The notes below the pieces were generated by a model that was not told the DNA's origin, ran no database searches, and saw only the letters and a list, made by a program, of their open reading frames with translations. From assembly GCF_003003075.1 (NCBI RefSeq), contig NZ_PVTX01000008.1, positions 124,001 to 188,000 of the forward strand: 64,000 nucleotides of DNA, in the 5' to 3' direction. Origin of the DNA: Isoptericola halotolerans. GTDB lineage: Bacteria; Actinomycetota; Actinomycetes; Actinomycetales; Cellulomonadaceae. Positions 29,710-38,750 of this stretch are shown piece after piece (position 1 is the first letter of the stretch; the number at the start of each line of letters is the position of its first letter). A program made the position numbers and the translations under genes.

Positions 29710-30846
29710 TCACCGGAGCCCGGTGGGGCGCTCCAGGGCGAGCTGGATCAGCTCGTCGACGAGCTCCGGGTAGCTCACGCCGGACGCCTCCCACATGCGC
29801 GGGTACATCGAGAACGGGGTGAAGCCGGGCATCGTGTTGATCTCGTTGACGATCACCTGCTCGTCCGGCGTCACGAAGACGTCCACCCGCGACAGGCCCT
29901 CGGCCTCGACGGCCTCGAACGTGCGGACGGCGAGGTCGCGGATCGTGTCGACCACGGCGTCCGGCAGCTTCGCGGGGCAGTCGAGCTGCACGTGGGCCTC
30001 GTCGAGGTACTTGGCCTCGAAGTCGTAGAACGCGTGCGTGCCGTCGACGGCGATCTCGCCGGGCAGCGAGGCGCGGGCCGGCGCCCCGGCCCGACCGCCC
30101 AGCACCGCACACTCGATCTCGCGCCCCTCGATGCCGGCCTCGACGACGACCTTGGGATCGTGCTCGCGGGCCGTCTCGACCGCGGCCGGGAGGTCGGCGA
30201 GGTCGTCGACGCGGGTGATGCCGAGCGACGACCCGGCGCGTGCCGGCTTCACGAACAGCGGCAGCCCGAGCCGCTCGACGCGTGCCACGCAGCCTGCGGG
30301 ATCGGCCACCCATTCGTGGGGCCGGATCACCTCGTAGGGACCCACGGGCAGGCCGTGGCCGGCGAGCACCAGCTTCATGAAGTGCTTGTCCATGCCCACG
30401 GCGGAGGCCAGCACGCCCGCGCCGACGTAGCGCACGTCGGCGAGCTCGAGCAGGCCCTGGACCGTGCCGTCCTCGCCGAACGGCCCGTGCAGCAGCGGGA
30501 AGACGACGTCGACCGCGCCGAGCAGGCTCGGTACCTGGCCGGGCTCCAGCACGCGGAGCGTGCCCTCGCCGGAGGTGAGGGACAGCACGACCTCCGCGCC
30601 GTCGTCGGACGTCACCTCGGGCAGCCGCCCGTCGGTGATCTGCCAGCGTTCGGCGCGGTCCTCGGCGACGACCCAGCGACCGGCTCGCGTGATCCCCACG
30701 GGGACGACGTCGTACCGGTCACGGTCGATCGCGCCGAGCACCCCGGCCGCCGTCGACGCGGACACGGCGTGCTCGCCGGAACGGCCGCCGAACAGCAGGG
30801 CGACGCGCGGCTTGCGCGCGGGGGCGGGAGGCTGGGTCTCGGACAT
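29710..30846 (-). CDS. ddl: D-alanine--D-alanine ligase
   Basis: Makes the D-Ala-D-Ala dipeptide of peptidoglycan precursors using ATP. The 378-aa ATP-grasp protein starts with VALLFGGRSGEHAVSASTA (signature 1), has LHGPFGEDGTVQGLLEL, FVKPARAGSSLGI (ATP-binding lysine and loop) and ends with VIVNEINTMPGFTPFSMYP (signature 2 with the metal-binding Glu and Asn). ATG 30846 follows TAGGGT by 7 nt. In relatives ddl often follows gpsA directly; here an accessory block of about 8 kb separates them. Confidence 0.96.
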   Translation of the reverse strand: MSETQPPAPARKPRVALLFGGRSGEHAVSASTAAGVLGAIDRDRYDVVPVGITRAGRWVVAEDRAERWQITDGRLPEVTSDDGAEVVLSLTSGEGTLRVLEPGQVPSLLGAVDVVFPLLHGPFGEDGTVQGLLELADVRYVGAGVLASAVGMDKHFMKLVLAGHGLPVGPYEVIRPHEWVADPAGCVARVERLGLPLFVKPARAGSSLGITRVDDLADLPAAVETAREHDPKVVVEAGIEGREIECAVLGGRAGAPARASLPGEIAVDGTHAFYDFEAKYLDEAHVQLDCPAKLPDAVVDTIRDLAVRTFEAVEAEGLSRVDVFVTPDEQVIVNEINTMPGFTPFSMYPRMWEASGVSYPELVDELIQLALERPTGLR

Positions 30847-30853
30847 CGGCCCG

Positions 30854-30859
30854 ACCCTA
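30854..30859 (-). promoter_or_regulatory. -10 TAGGGT for ddl (leaderless)
   Basis: Minus-strand TAGGGT ends 7 nt before ATG 30846. Confidence 0.6.
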
Positions 30860-30900
30860 CCGGACCCGCCCCCTGCTCCCGCCCCCGTGCACCGGCACGT

Positions 30901-32481
30901 TCACGCGGCCTTCAGGTCCTTGCGCAGGATCTTGCCGGCGGCAGACTTCGGGATCGCGTGCGTGAACTCCACGAGCCGGATCTTCTTGTACGGAGCCACC
31001 TTGGCGGCCACGTACTCCATGACGTCCTCCGCGGACAGGTCGGCACCGTCGGCGCGGACGACGAACGCCTTGGGCAGCTCCTCGCCCTCGCCGTCCGGCA
31101 CGCCGACGACGGCGGCGTCGGCGATCTGCGGGTGCGCCACGAGGAGCGCCTCGAGCTCCGCGGGCGGCACCTGGTAGCCCTTGTACTTGATGAGCTCCTT
31201 GAGCCGGTCCACCACGTAGAACACACCGTCGGCATCGACGGTGACGATGTCGCCCGTGTGCAGGAACCCGTCGGGGGTGATGGTGTCCCGCGTCTCCTGC
31301 TCGTTGCCCAGGTACCCGACCATGACGTTGGGCCCGGCGCACAGGAGCTCGCCGGGTGCGCTCATCCCCTCGGCCGGCTGCTCGATCTCCTCGCCGGTCG
31401 CGGGGTCGACGACCTTGGCCTGCATGTTGGCCACGAGCAGCCCGATGGAACCGGGCGAGATGTCGGTCCGGTCGGCGGGGATGGTGTGCGAGACCGGTGA
31501 CATCTCGCTCATGCCGTAGCCCTGCATGACCCGGGCGTGCGGCAGCCGCTGCGCGACGACGGCCGCGAGCTGCTCGTCGAAGGGTGCCGCTCCCGACATC
31601 ATGAGCCGGACGCTGGACAGGTCCGCCTCGAGCGCGAGCGGGTGCTTGGCGACCGCGAGGGCGATCGGCGGCGCGACGAAGAGCACGGTCGCCCGGTGCT
31701 CGGCGATGATCCGCAGGTACTCGGGCAGGTCGAACCGCGGCATGGTGACCACGGACGACCGCTGGTAGATGGCGCCGTTCATGAGCACTGTCATGCCGTA
31801 GATGTGGAAGAACGGCAGGACCGCCGGGATGACGTCGTCGGCGTAGAGCGGGATGTAGGGCTCCGCCTGCAGCACGTTGGCCACGAGGTTGCGGTGGGTG
31901 AGCATGACGCCCTTGGGCAGGCCGGTGGTGCCGGAGGAGTACGGCAGCACGGCCAGGTGCGTGGCGGGGTCGAAGGACACGTCGGGCGCGGGCGCCCCGG
32001 ACGTGAGCAGGTCGCGCAGGCTCGGGTGCCCCGGGGCCCCGTCGAGCACGATGACGTCCTCGGTGTCGAACCCGGCGACCTCGGCACCCTCCGCGGCCTG
32101 CGCCAGCAGCGGCGAGACGGTGAGGAGCGCCTTGGCACCGGAGGCGACGAGCTGCTTGCCGACCTCGGGACCGGACGCGAGGGCGTTGATGGTGGTGACC
32201 GTGACACCGGCGCGCAGCAGGCCGTGGAAGACGCTGACGAACGCGGGGACGTTCGGGCTGTGCAACGCCACCACGTCGCCGGGCTCGAGACCACGGGCCG
32301 CGATCCCGCCGGCGACCGCGTCGATGTGGGCGCGCAGGGTGCCGTAGGTGGTCTTCTCACCGGTGGGGCCGTCGACGAGGGCGATTCTCTCGAGGTCCTC
32401 ACCGGTCAGGTCGGCGAACAGGAAGTCGTACAGGCTGACGTCGGGAATCTCCACGTCTGCCTGAGGGCTGCGGATGACCAA
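30901..32481 (-). CDS. Acyl-CoA synthetase / 4-coumarate-CoA ligase-like AMP-forming ligase
   Basis: Activates a carboxylic acid to its CoA thioester via an acyl-adenylate. The 526-aa protein has the P-loop YSSGTTGLPKGVMLTHRN near residue 180, A5 QGYGMSEMSPVSHTIP near 325, the hinge region YVVDRLKELIKYKGYQVPPAE, and the catalytic lysine in PKSAAGKILRKDL at the C-terminus. The resemblance is to 4CL/fatty-acyl ligases; the substrate is unknown. The start is TTG 32481, read with GAGAGGAG 7 nt upstream; no ATG or GTG fits. It is divergent from an acyl-CoA dehydrogenase. Confidence 0.9.
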   Translation of the reverse strand: MVIRSPQADVEIPDVSLYDFLFADLTGEDLERIALVDGPTGEKTTYGTLRAHIDAVAGGIAARGLEPGDVVALHSPNVPAFVSVFHGLLRAGVTVTTINALASGPEVGKQLVASGAKALLTVSPLLAQAAEGAEVAGFDTEDVIVLDGAPGHPSLRDLLTSGAPAPDVSFDPATHLAVLPYSSGTTGLPKGVMLTHRNLVANVLQAEPYIPLYADDVIPAVLPFFHIYGMTVLMNGAIYQRSSVVTMPRFDLPEYLRIIAEHRATVLFVAPPIALAVAKHPLALEADLSSVRLMMSGAAPFDEQLAAVVAQRLPHARVMQGYGMSEMSPVSHTIPADRTDISPGSIGLLVANMQAKVVDPATGEEIEQPAEGMSAPGELLCAGPNVMVGYLGNEQETRDTITPDGFLHTGDIVTVDADGVFYVVDRLKELIKYKGYQVPPAELEALLVAHPQIADAAVVGVPDGEGEELPKAFVVRADGADLSAEDVMEYVAAKVAPYKKIRLVEFTHAIPKSAAGKILRKDLKAA

Positions 32482-32604
32482 CGGTGGCTCCTCTCGTCGT
32501 TGCGGTCCTCGTCGACCGCTCTGGCAGCAGCGTAGCGGACAAGACCGACCGGACGGTATGCCGGCTGCCGACCGGTTGCCCACGGGTGGTGGTTGAATCG
32601 ACGG

Positions 32605-33783
32605 ATGGCCGCCGACCCCGCATCCTTCACCGACCGCCAGGTCCTCTCCGACGAGCTGCTCGCGACGATCCGCGGGCGCGCCGCGATCCACGACCGGGAG
32701 AACTCGTTCTTCACCGAGGACCTGGCCGACCTCGCAGCCACCGGCTACCTGCGGGCCATGGTGCCCGCCGACCTGGGCGGCCACGGCCTCACCCTGCGCG
32801 AGACGATCCGCGAGCAGGCGCGGCTCGCCGGCGCGGCACCCGCCACCGCGCTCGCGGTGAACATGCACCACGTCTGGGTGGGGGTGGCCCGGTACCTGCA
32901 CGAGCGCGGCGACGGCTCGCTCGACTGGCTGCTCGCCGAGGCGGCCCGCGGCGAGGTCTTCGGGTTCGGCTACTCCGAGGCCGGCAACGACCTCGTCCTG
33001 CTCGGCTCACGCACCGAGGCGCGGCCCGACGGCGAGGGCGGCTACCGCTTCCACGGCCGGAAGATCTTCACCTCCAACTCCCCCGGCTGGACCCGGCTCG
33101 GCGTGATGGGGTTGGACGACACGGATCCGGACGACCCGCGGATCGTCCACGCCTTCATCACCCGCGACGGCGGCGGGTTCCAGATCCTCGACGACTGGGA
33201 CACGCTCGGGATGCGCGCCTCGCAGTCGTGCACGACGGTGCTCGACGGCGCGCACGCCCCGGCCGACCGGGTGATGCGCCGGCTGGTGCCCGGCCCCGGC
33301 CTCGACCCGTACGTGCTCGGCATCTTCACCAGCTTCGAGCTCCTGCTGGCGGGCGTGTACACGGGGATCGCGGACCGGGCGCTGCACCTCGCCGTCGAGG
33401 CCGCCGGTCGCCGCACCTCGATGAAGACGGGCAAGGCGTACTCGCAGGACCCGGACATCCGGTGGCGCATCGCGTCGGCGGCGCTGGCTCTCGACGGGAT
33501 CTGGCCGCAGCTCGACCAGGTGGCCGGCGAGATCGACGCCCTGGTCGACCGGGGCGCCGGGTACTTCCGCGCGACGGCGGGGCTCAAGGTCCGGGCCACG
33601 GAGACGGCGCGGTACGTGGTGGACGAGGCGATCCGCTGCTCGGGCGGCTCGACGTACTTCAACCGCTCCGAGCTCGGTCGGCTCTACCGCGACGTGCTGG
33701 CCGGGATCTTCCACCCCAGCGACGACGAGTCCGCCCACGCCCAGGTAGCCCAGTCGCTGCTCGGCCCCGTCGACGCGGGCTGA
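32605..33783 (+). CDS. Acyl-CoA dehydrogenase family protein
   Basis: 392-aa FAD enzyme oxidising an acyl-CoA. It has the N-terminal helical region, FGFGYSEAGNDLVLLGSRTEA in place of the usual FAD-binding motif, YRFHGRKIFTSNSPGWTRLGVMG, and WDTLGMRASQSCTTVLDGA. The C-terminal part has DEAIRCSGGSTYFNRSELGRLYRDVLAGIFHPSD, typical of the broader ACAD/hydroxylase-like branch. No catalytic Glu could be assigned by eye. ATG 32605 is used; TTGAAT, an imperfect -10, ends 6 nt before it. It is divergent from the acyl-CoA synthetase, suggesting one pathway. Confidence 0.86.
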   Translation: MAADPASFTDRQVLSDELLATIRGRAAIHDRENSFFTEDLADLAATGYLRAMVPADLGGHGLTLRETIREQARLAGAAPATALAVNMHHVWVGVARYLHERGDGSLDWLLAEAARGEVFGFGYSEAGNDLVLLGSRTEARPDGEGGYRFHGRKIFTSNSPGWTRLGVMGLDDTDPDDPRIVHAFITRDGGGFQILDDWDTLGMRASQSCTTVLDGAHAPADRVMRRLVPGPGLDPYVLGIFTSFELLLAGVYTGIADRALHLAVEAAGRRTSMKTGKAYSQDPDIRWRIASAALALDGIWPQLDQVAGEIDALVDRGAGYFRATAGLKVRATETARYVVDEAIRCSGGSTYFNRSELGRLYRDVLAGIFHPSDDESAHAQVAQSLLGPVDAG

Positions 33784-33849
33784 GGCCCGGCGCCCGCCAG
33801 CGACCGACGCTCGGCCCGTGGACGGTGACGGACGTCACGCGACGTCTCG

Positions 33850-33855
33850 TAGGAT
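33850..33855 (+). promoter_or_regulatory. -10 TAGGAT for the GPH transporter operon (leaderless)
   Basis: TAGGAT ends 6 nt before ATG 33862. Confidence 0.6.
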
Positions 33856-33861
33856 CCCCGC

Positions 33862-35280
33862 ATGACCCTCAGCCGCGGCACCGTCGCCCGCTACGCCGTC
33901 GGATCCGTCGGCACGGGTGGCTTCGGCACCCTGCCCGGCCTCGTCCTGGTCTACTACCTCACGGACACGCTCGGGGTGGCGGCTCTGATGGCCGGCCTCA
34001 TCGTCACGATCGCCAAGGTGTGGGACGTGGTCATCGACCCGGTGATCGGGGCGGCCAGCAACCACGACCGTGCCCGCCACGGCTCCCGGCGCCGGCTCAT
34101 GGCGGCGGGCGGGCTCCTGCTGCCCGTCTTCTTCGTCCTGACCTTCGCCGTGCCGGCGGCGTGGAGTCCGGCGGCCGGCGCGGCCTGGGTGCTGCTGGCG
34201 TTCCTCTGCGCGGCGACCGCCTTCTCGCTGTTCCAGGTGCCGTACATCGCCCTGCCGGCCGAGCTCACCGACGACTACGACGAGCGCACCCGCCTGCTCA
34301 CGGCCCGCGTGGTCGTCCTGACGGTCGCCATCCTCGCGTTCGGCGGCGGGGCGCCGGCCCTCCGCTCGGTGGTGCCGGACGAGCACACCGGCTACCTCGT
34401 CATGGCCGCCGTCGCCGGGCTCGTGCTCGGCGTCTCGCTGCTCGTCTCGGCCGGCGTGGAGCACGGTGCCCGACGGCGGCACGCCCGGTCGCGGGTGAGC
34501 CCTGCGGCCGCGAACGCCGCACCCGCGACCGGGGCGCCGTCGTCGGCCCGGTGGCGCAGCGTCGGTGGCGCGTACCGCGACGGCTTGGCGGTGCTGAGCA
34601 CGAACCTGCCGTTCCGCATGCTGCTGACCACGTTCGTGCTGCAGGCGCTCGCGACGGGCACGATGCTCGCCGGTGCGCAGTACGTCGCCCGCTGGGTGCT
34701 GGGCGACGAGGCGGCGGTGACGCTGCTGTTCGCCGCGCTGGTCGGCCCGGCCGTCGTCTTCGCACCGGTGTGGGGCGCTGTCGCGCGCCGGGTCGGCAAG
34801 GAACGAGCCTTCCGGATGGCCTCGACGCTCTTCGCGCTGGCGGCGTTCTCCCTGCTGGGCATGGCGTGGGCGCCCGGGGCGTGGGTGTACGCGGTCGTCG
34901 CCGTCGCAGGCGCCGCCTACGCGGGCCTGCAGTCCCTGCCGATGGCGATGCTGCCCGACGTGGTGGCGCACGACGCCCGCACCCGCGGACCGGGTCGGGC
35001 CGGCACGTTCTCCGGCGTGTGGACCGCCGGGGAGACCACGGGCTTCGCGCTCGGGACGGCCGTGCTGGCGCTGACCCTCGCCGTGACCGGGTACGTCACC
35101 TCGCAGGCCGAGCAGCTCGTGGTGCAACCGGACAGCGCCGTCCTGGGTATCGTGCTCGCGTTCTCCGTGCTGCCCGCCGCCCTGGTGGCGGTCAGCCTGG
35201 TCACCCTGCGTCGCTACCCGCTGCGCCGGGCCGACATCCACGCCGCGGGACCCGCGGCCGTCCACGAGGAGCCCGCATGA
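33862..35280 (+). CDS. MFS/GPH-type (MelB-like) transporter
   Basis: 472-aa, 12-helix secondary transporter of the glycoside-pentoside-hexuronide:cation symporter type. The family landmark is near the N-terminus: KVWDVVIDPVIGAASNHDRARHGSRRRLM, a D-x-x-x-D-P-x-x-G segment followed by a basic loop; helix IV has FSLFQVPYIALPAELTDDYDERTRL. A long loop near residue 205-230 separates the halves. Cargo unknown: sugars are usual, but its stop overlaps the start of a PLP decarboxylase (ATGA), so an amino or amine compound is conceivable. Confidence 0.86.
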   Translation: MTLSRGTVARYAVGSVGTGGFGTLPGLVLVYYLTDTLGVAALMAGLIVTIAKVWDVVIDPVIGAASNHDRARHGSRRRLMAAGGLLLPVFFVLTFAVPAAWSPAAGAAWVLLAFLCAATAFSLFQVPYIALPAELTDDYDERTRLLTARVVVLTVAILAFGGGAPALRSVVPDEHTGYLVMAAVAGLVLGVSLLVSAGVEHGARRRHARSRVSPAAANAAPATGAPSSARWRSVGGAYRDGLAVLSTNLPFRMLLTTFVLQALATGTMLAGAQYVARWVLGDEAAVTLLFAALVGPAVVFAPVWGAVARRVGKERAFRMASTLFALAAFSLLGMAWAPGAWVYAVVAVAGAAYAGLQSLPMAMLPDVVAHDARTRGPGRAGTFSGVWTAGETTGFALGTAVLALTLAVTGYVTSQAEQLVVQPDSAVLGIVLAFSVLPAALVAVSLVTLRRYPLRRADIHAAGPAAVHEEPA

Positions 35281-36779
35281 GGTTCGCCGCATCGCCCGAC
35301 GACGTCCTGGCCCGGCTCGCGACCCTGCGCGAGCACGACGCCCCCACGCACGGCGGCCACGTGCTGAGCTACGTGTACGACTCGGGCGAGCCGGAGCTCG
35401 ACGAGCTCGCCGCCGCGGCGATCCGCGCCATGCAGCCGGTCAACGGCCTCGACCCCACCACGTTCGGGTCCGTGGCCGCGCTGGAGCGCGACCTCGTGGC
35501 GTTCACGCGTGAGCTGCTCGGCGGTGAGGTCGACGGTGCGGACGGCGGCGAGCCCGTGGTCGGCACGGTCACCTCGGGCGGCACCGAGAGCTGTCTGCTG
35601 GCGGTCAAGGCCGCGCGGGACGCGTGGCTCGCCGCCCACGGAGCCGTGCCCGGTACCGCGCGCCCCCGCCTCGTGGCGCCCGTGACGGTGCATGCCGCCT
35701 TCCAGAAGGCCGCCCACTACTTCGGCCTCGAGCTCGACCTGGTCCCGGTCCGCCCCGGCGGCGCGGTGGCGGCGGACGCCGTCGCCGAGCGGCTCGCCGA
35801 CCGTCCCGACGACGTCGCGCTCGTCGTCGTCTCCGCGCCGTCCTACCCGCACGCCGCGCTGGACCCGGTCGCCGAGGTCGCCGCGGTCGCCGCCGCCCAC
35901 GGCGTACCCGTCCACGTCGACGCGTGCATCGGAGGCATGGCCCTGCCGTTCTGGCCCGACCTGCCCGACTGGGACCTGCGCGTGCCCGGCGTGACGAGCC
36001 TGAGCGTCGACCTGCACAAGTACGGCTACGCGCCCAAGGGTGTCTCGGTGCTGCTGCACCGCGGGCGGGAGCGCCAGCGCGGGCAGTACTTCGCCACCAC
36101 CCGCTGGCCCGGGTACCCGGTGGTCAACCCGACGCTCCTCGGGTCCCGCTCCGGCGGTCCGCTCGCCGCGGCGTGGGCGATCACCAGCGCCCTGGGGACC
36201 GACGGACTCGGCGACCTCGCCGAGCGGGCCCGCCGGGCCACGGACGAGCTGCGCGCCGCCGTCGGGCGGATCGAGGGGCTGCGGGTGGTCGGCGAGCCGG
36301 TCGGGCCGCTGTTCGCGGTCGCGGAGGACGACGCGGTGCCCGCGGCCCGCCGCGTGGACCCGCACGTCTGGGCCGACGCCGTGGCCACCCGCGGCTGGGT
36401 GCTCCAGGCCCAGCCCGCGCACCGTCAGGCGGACGGGACGGTGCTGCCGCACACCACCCACCTGACGGTCACGCCCGTCACGGCCCGCGTGCTGGACGAG
36501 CTGGTCCCGGCGCTCGTGGCGGCGGCCGACGAGGTGCGGGGCGTCCCGCGGCCGGGTTCCTCGCCGCTGCTGGGCGGCCTGGCGGGGCTCAGCACCCTCG
36601 ACTCCGACACCGCGGCCGACCTGCTCCGGACCATGGGGCTCGACGCGTCGCGCATCGGCGACGACGGTCCCGGCGTCGGGCCGATGGCCCCTCTGCTCGC
36701 TGCGGTCGAGGCCCTGCCCGCGCCGGTCGCCGAGCGGCTGCTGACCGAGCTGCTCGGGCGGCTGGTCGAGCCGCGCTGA
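35277..36779 (+). CDS. PLP-dependent decarboxylase / sphingosine-1-phosphate lyase-like protein
   Basis: 500-aa fold-type I PLP enzyme of the group II decarboxylase/S1P-lyase family. Motifs: TSGGTESCLLAVKAARDAW (phosphate grip), VHAAFQKAAHYFGLEL (ring-stacking His), VHVDACIGGMALPFWPDL (PLP-binding Asp) and SVDLHKYGYAPKGVSVLL with Schiff-base Lys248. The KYGYAPKG pattern is that of S1P lyases rather than glutamate decarboxylases. A C-terminal extension after residue 415 (Gly/Leu-rich, ending LLGRLVEPR) is unusual. The substrate is unproven. It is translationally coupled to a transporter. Confidence 0.85.
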   Translation: MRFAASPDDVLARLATLREHDAPTHGGHVLSYVYDSGEPELDELAAAAIRAMQPVNGLDPTTFGSVAALERDLVAFTRELLGGEVDGADGGEPVVGTVTSGGTESCLLAVKAARDAWLAAHGAVPGTARPRLVAPVTVHAAFQKAAHYFGLELDLVPVRPGGAVAADAVAERLADRPDDVALVVVSAPSYPHAALDPVAEVAAVAAAHGVPVHVDACIGGMALPFWPDLPDWDLRVPGVTSLSVDLHKYGYAPKGVSVLLHRGRERQRGQYFATTRWPGYPVVNPTLLGSRSGGPLAAAWAITSALGTDGLGDLAERARRATDELRAAVGRIEGLRVVGEPVGPLFAVAEDDAVPAARRVDPHVWADAVATRGWVLQAQPAHRQADGTVLPHTTHLTVTPVTARVLDELVPALVAAADEVRGVPRPGSSPLLGGLAGLSTLDSDTAADLLRTMGLDASRIGDDGPGVGPMAPLLAAVEALPAPVAERLLTELLGRLVEPR

Positions 36780-36827
36780 CCGGACCGACGCGGGATCGAC
36801 GGCGCCCGCACCGTCCGCGCACCCACG

Positions 36828-36833
36828 TACCCT
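36828..36833 (+). promoter_or_regulatory. -10 TACCCT for the Cys/Met PLP gene (leaderless)
   Basis: TACCCT ends 6 nt before ATG 36840. Confidence 0.55.
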
Positions 36834-36839
36834 GACGCC

Positions 36840-37991
36840 ATGACGCACGAGCACGCCGAGACCGTTGCCCCGCACTCCCCCGCCACCGTGGCGGTGACCG
36901 CCGGACGGCCCCCGCGGGTGCAGGGCGGCCCGGTCAACGCGCCGGTCGTCCTCAGCTCCACCTACGTCTCCCAGGGCGTCCCGGGGAGCGAACAGCTCTA
37001 CACCCGCGGCGGCGCGGAGACGTGGGAGCCGTTCGAGTCGGCGCTCGCCGCGCTGGAGGGCGCTGCGCACGGCGTCGTCCTCGGCTCGGGGATGGCCGCC
37101 GTCGCCGCGGCCCTCGGTGACCTGCCGCCGTCCGGCGTCGTCGTCGTACCGCGGCACGCCTACCAGGTGACGTTGGGCTACCTCGACGACCTGACGCGAC
37201 GGCACGGCCTCGAGGTGCGGCGGGTCGACGTCGCGGACACCGACGCGGTGGTCGCCGCGCTCGACGGCGCCGACCTGCTCATGGCCGAGTCCCCCACGAA
37301 CCCGATGCTGGAGGTCGCCGACCTGCCCGCGATCCTCGCCGCCGCCCGGGACCGTGGTGTGCCGTCCGTCGTCGACAACACCTTCGCCACGCCCCTCGGG
37401 CAGCGTCCGCTGGACCTGGGTGCCGACGTCGTCGTGCACTCGGTGACCAAGTACCTGGCCGGCCACTCCGACGTCGTCCTCGGTGCTGTCGTGACGAACG
37501 ACGACGAGGCCGCCGCGCGGATCCGGGCCTACCGCACGCTGCACGGTGCGATCGCCGGGCCGATGGAGGTGTTCCTCGCGCTGCGCGGCCTGCGCACCCT
37601 GCACCTGCGCGTGGAGCGCGCGAACGCCAACGCCGCCGAGCTCGCGCGGCGCCTCGCCGACCACCCGGCCGTCGCCGAGGTCCGTCACCCCTCGCTGCCG
37701 TCGGACCCGGGGCACGAGCGGGCGGCGGCGCAGATGACGTCGTTCGGCGCCATCATCGGCCTGCGGCCGGTCGGTGGACGGGAGGCCGCCGACGCCGTCG
37801 TCGCCGCGGTCCGGCTCTGGGTGCCGGCGACCTCGCTCGGCGGGGTGGAGTCCGCCCTCGAACGCCGCCGCCGCTTCACCACCGAGTCGGTGACGGTGCC
37901 CGAGGACCTGATCCGCATGTCGGTCGGGGTCGAGGACGTCGAGGACCTGTGGGCTGACCTGGCCCGCGCGCTGGACGGCCTGCCCGCCTAG
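36840..37991 (+). CDS. Cys/Met-metabolism PLP enzyme (cystathionine gamma-synthase/lyase-like)
   Basis: 383-aa PLP enzyme of transsulfuration type. It shows [22 protein letters not shown] (a substitution of the usual Y-x-R-x-x-N-P-T region), [65 protein letters not shown] with Schiff-base Lys204, and the C-terminal [15 protein letters not shown]. It could be a cystathionine synthase or lyase, or a methionine gamma-lyase; the motifs do not decide. It starts at ATG 36840 behind its own leaderless promoter. Confidence 0.85.
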   Translation: MTHEHAETVAPHSPATVAVTAGRPPRVQGGPVNAPVVLSSTYVSQGVPGSEQLYTRGGAETWEPFESALAALEGAAHGVVLGSGMAAVAAALGDLPPSGVVVVPRHAYQVTLGYLDDLTRRHGLEVRRVDVADTDAVVAALDGADLLMAESPTNPMLEVADLPAILAAARDRGVPSVVDNTFATPLGQRPLDLGADVVVHSVTKYLAGHSDVVLGAVVTNDDEAAARIRAYRTLHGAIAGPMEVFLALRGLRTLHLRVERANANAAELARRLADHPAVAEVRHPSLPSDPGHERAAAQMTSFGAIIGLRPVGGREAADAVVAAVRLWVPATSLGGVESALERRRRFTTESVTVPEDLIRMSVGVEDVEDLWADLARALDGLPA

Positions 37992-38040
37992 GGTGAGGGC
38001 CGGGGGCCGCTCCGGGCTCCCCGGACCCCTGGAGGACCTC

Positions 38041-38712
38041 ATGCGCGCGACGCAGCACCGCCGAGCAGGACGGGGGGCGGCCGCCGCGGTCGCCCTCGCG
38101 CTGACGGTCGCCGGCTGCGGCGGCGGGGCGGACCTGCCGGGCTACGGGGGCGGCGGTGGCGCCGCGACGGAGACCACGACACCGTCGGAGAGCACGCCTA
38201 AACCGTCGGACGAGGCCGGCACGGCGACCCCCGAGGCATCACCCGACGCGTCGCCCGAGGACGGCGGCGGGACCTTCGAGGGCGGCACCGCCGTCGCGAC
38301 GGGCGAACCCGGGGGCGACCAGCTGCTCACCGTCACCGACGTCGCCGTGGAGCCGCAGGACGGGTTCGACCGGGTCACCTTCACCCTCGACGGCAGCGGC
38401 ACACCCGGCTGGCGGGTCGAGTACGTCGACGAGGCGCTCGACCCGGGCAAGGGCGACCCCGTCGAGGTCGACGGCGACGCGGTGCTGCAGGTGGTGATCC
38501 TCGGTACGGCGATGCCGATGGACTCCGGCGTCGAGGAGTACGACGGCACGCCGGTCGAGCCCGACGACGCGGAGTCCGTCGAGGAGGTCGTCTACCGCTT
38601 CGTCTTCGAGGGGCAGACGACGGCCTTCGTCGGGGTCGACGGCGAGCCGAAGCCGTTCGCCGTGTCCGTCGAGGAGGACCCGACGCGCCTCGTGGTCGAC
38701 GTCGGCCACTGA
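38041..38712 (+). CDS. Lipoprotein with AMIN-like domain
   Basis: 223-aa exported lipoprotein: signal peptide with lipobox VAGC (Cys26), a Gly- then Thr/Ser/Pro/Glu-rich linker to about residue 85, and a beta-rich domain (LLTVTDVAVEPQDGFDRVTFTLDG ... GWRVEYVDEAL ... DPTRLVVDVGH) that resembles the AMIN-like fold seen in actinobacterial cell-surface proteins. It is very acidic. ATG 38041 has GGAGG 7 nt upstream. It is convergent with gpsA. A role at the cell wall is inferred from the fold only. Confidence 0.8.
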   Translation: MRATQHRRAGRGAAAAVALALTVAGCGGGADLPGYGGGGGAATETTTPSESTPKPSDEAGTATPEASPDASPEDGGGTFEGGTAVATGEPGGDQLLTVTDVAVEPQDGFDRVTFTLDGSGTPGWRVEYVDEALDPGKGDPVEVDGDAVLQVVILGTAMPMDSGVEEYDGTPVEPDDAESVEEVVYRFVFEGQTTAFVGVDGEPKPFAVSVEEDPTRLVVDVGH

Positions 38713-38750
38713 CGGCCGGCCACGGAGACCAGCCACCGGGACCGGCCAGG

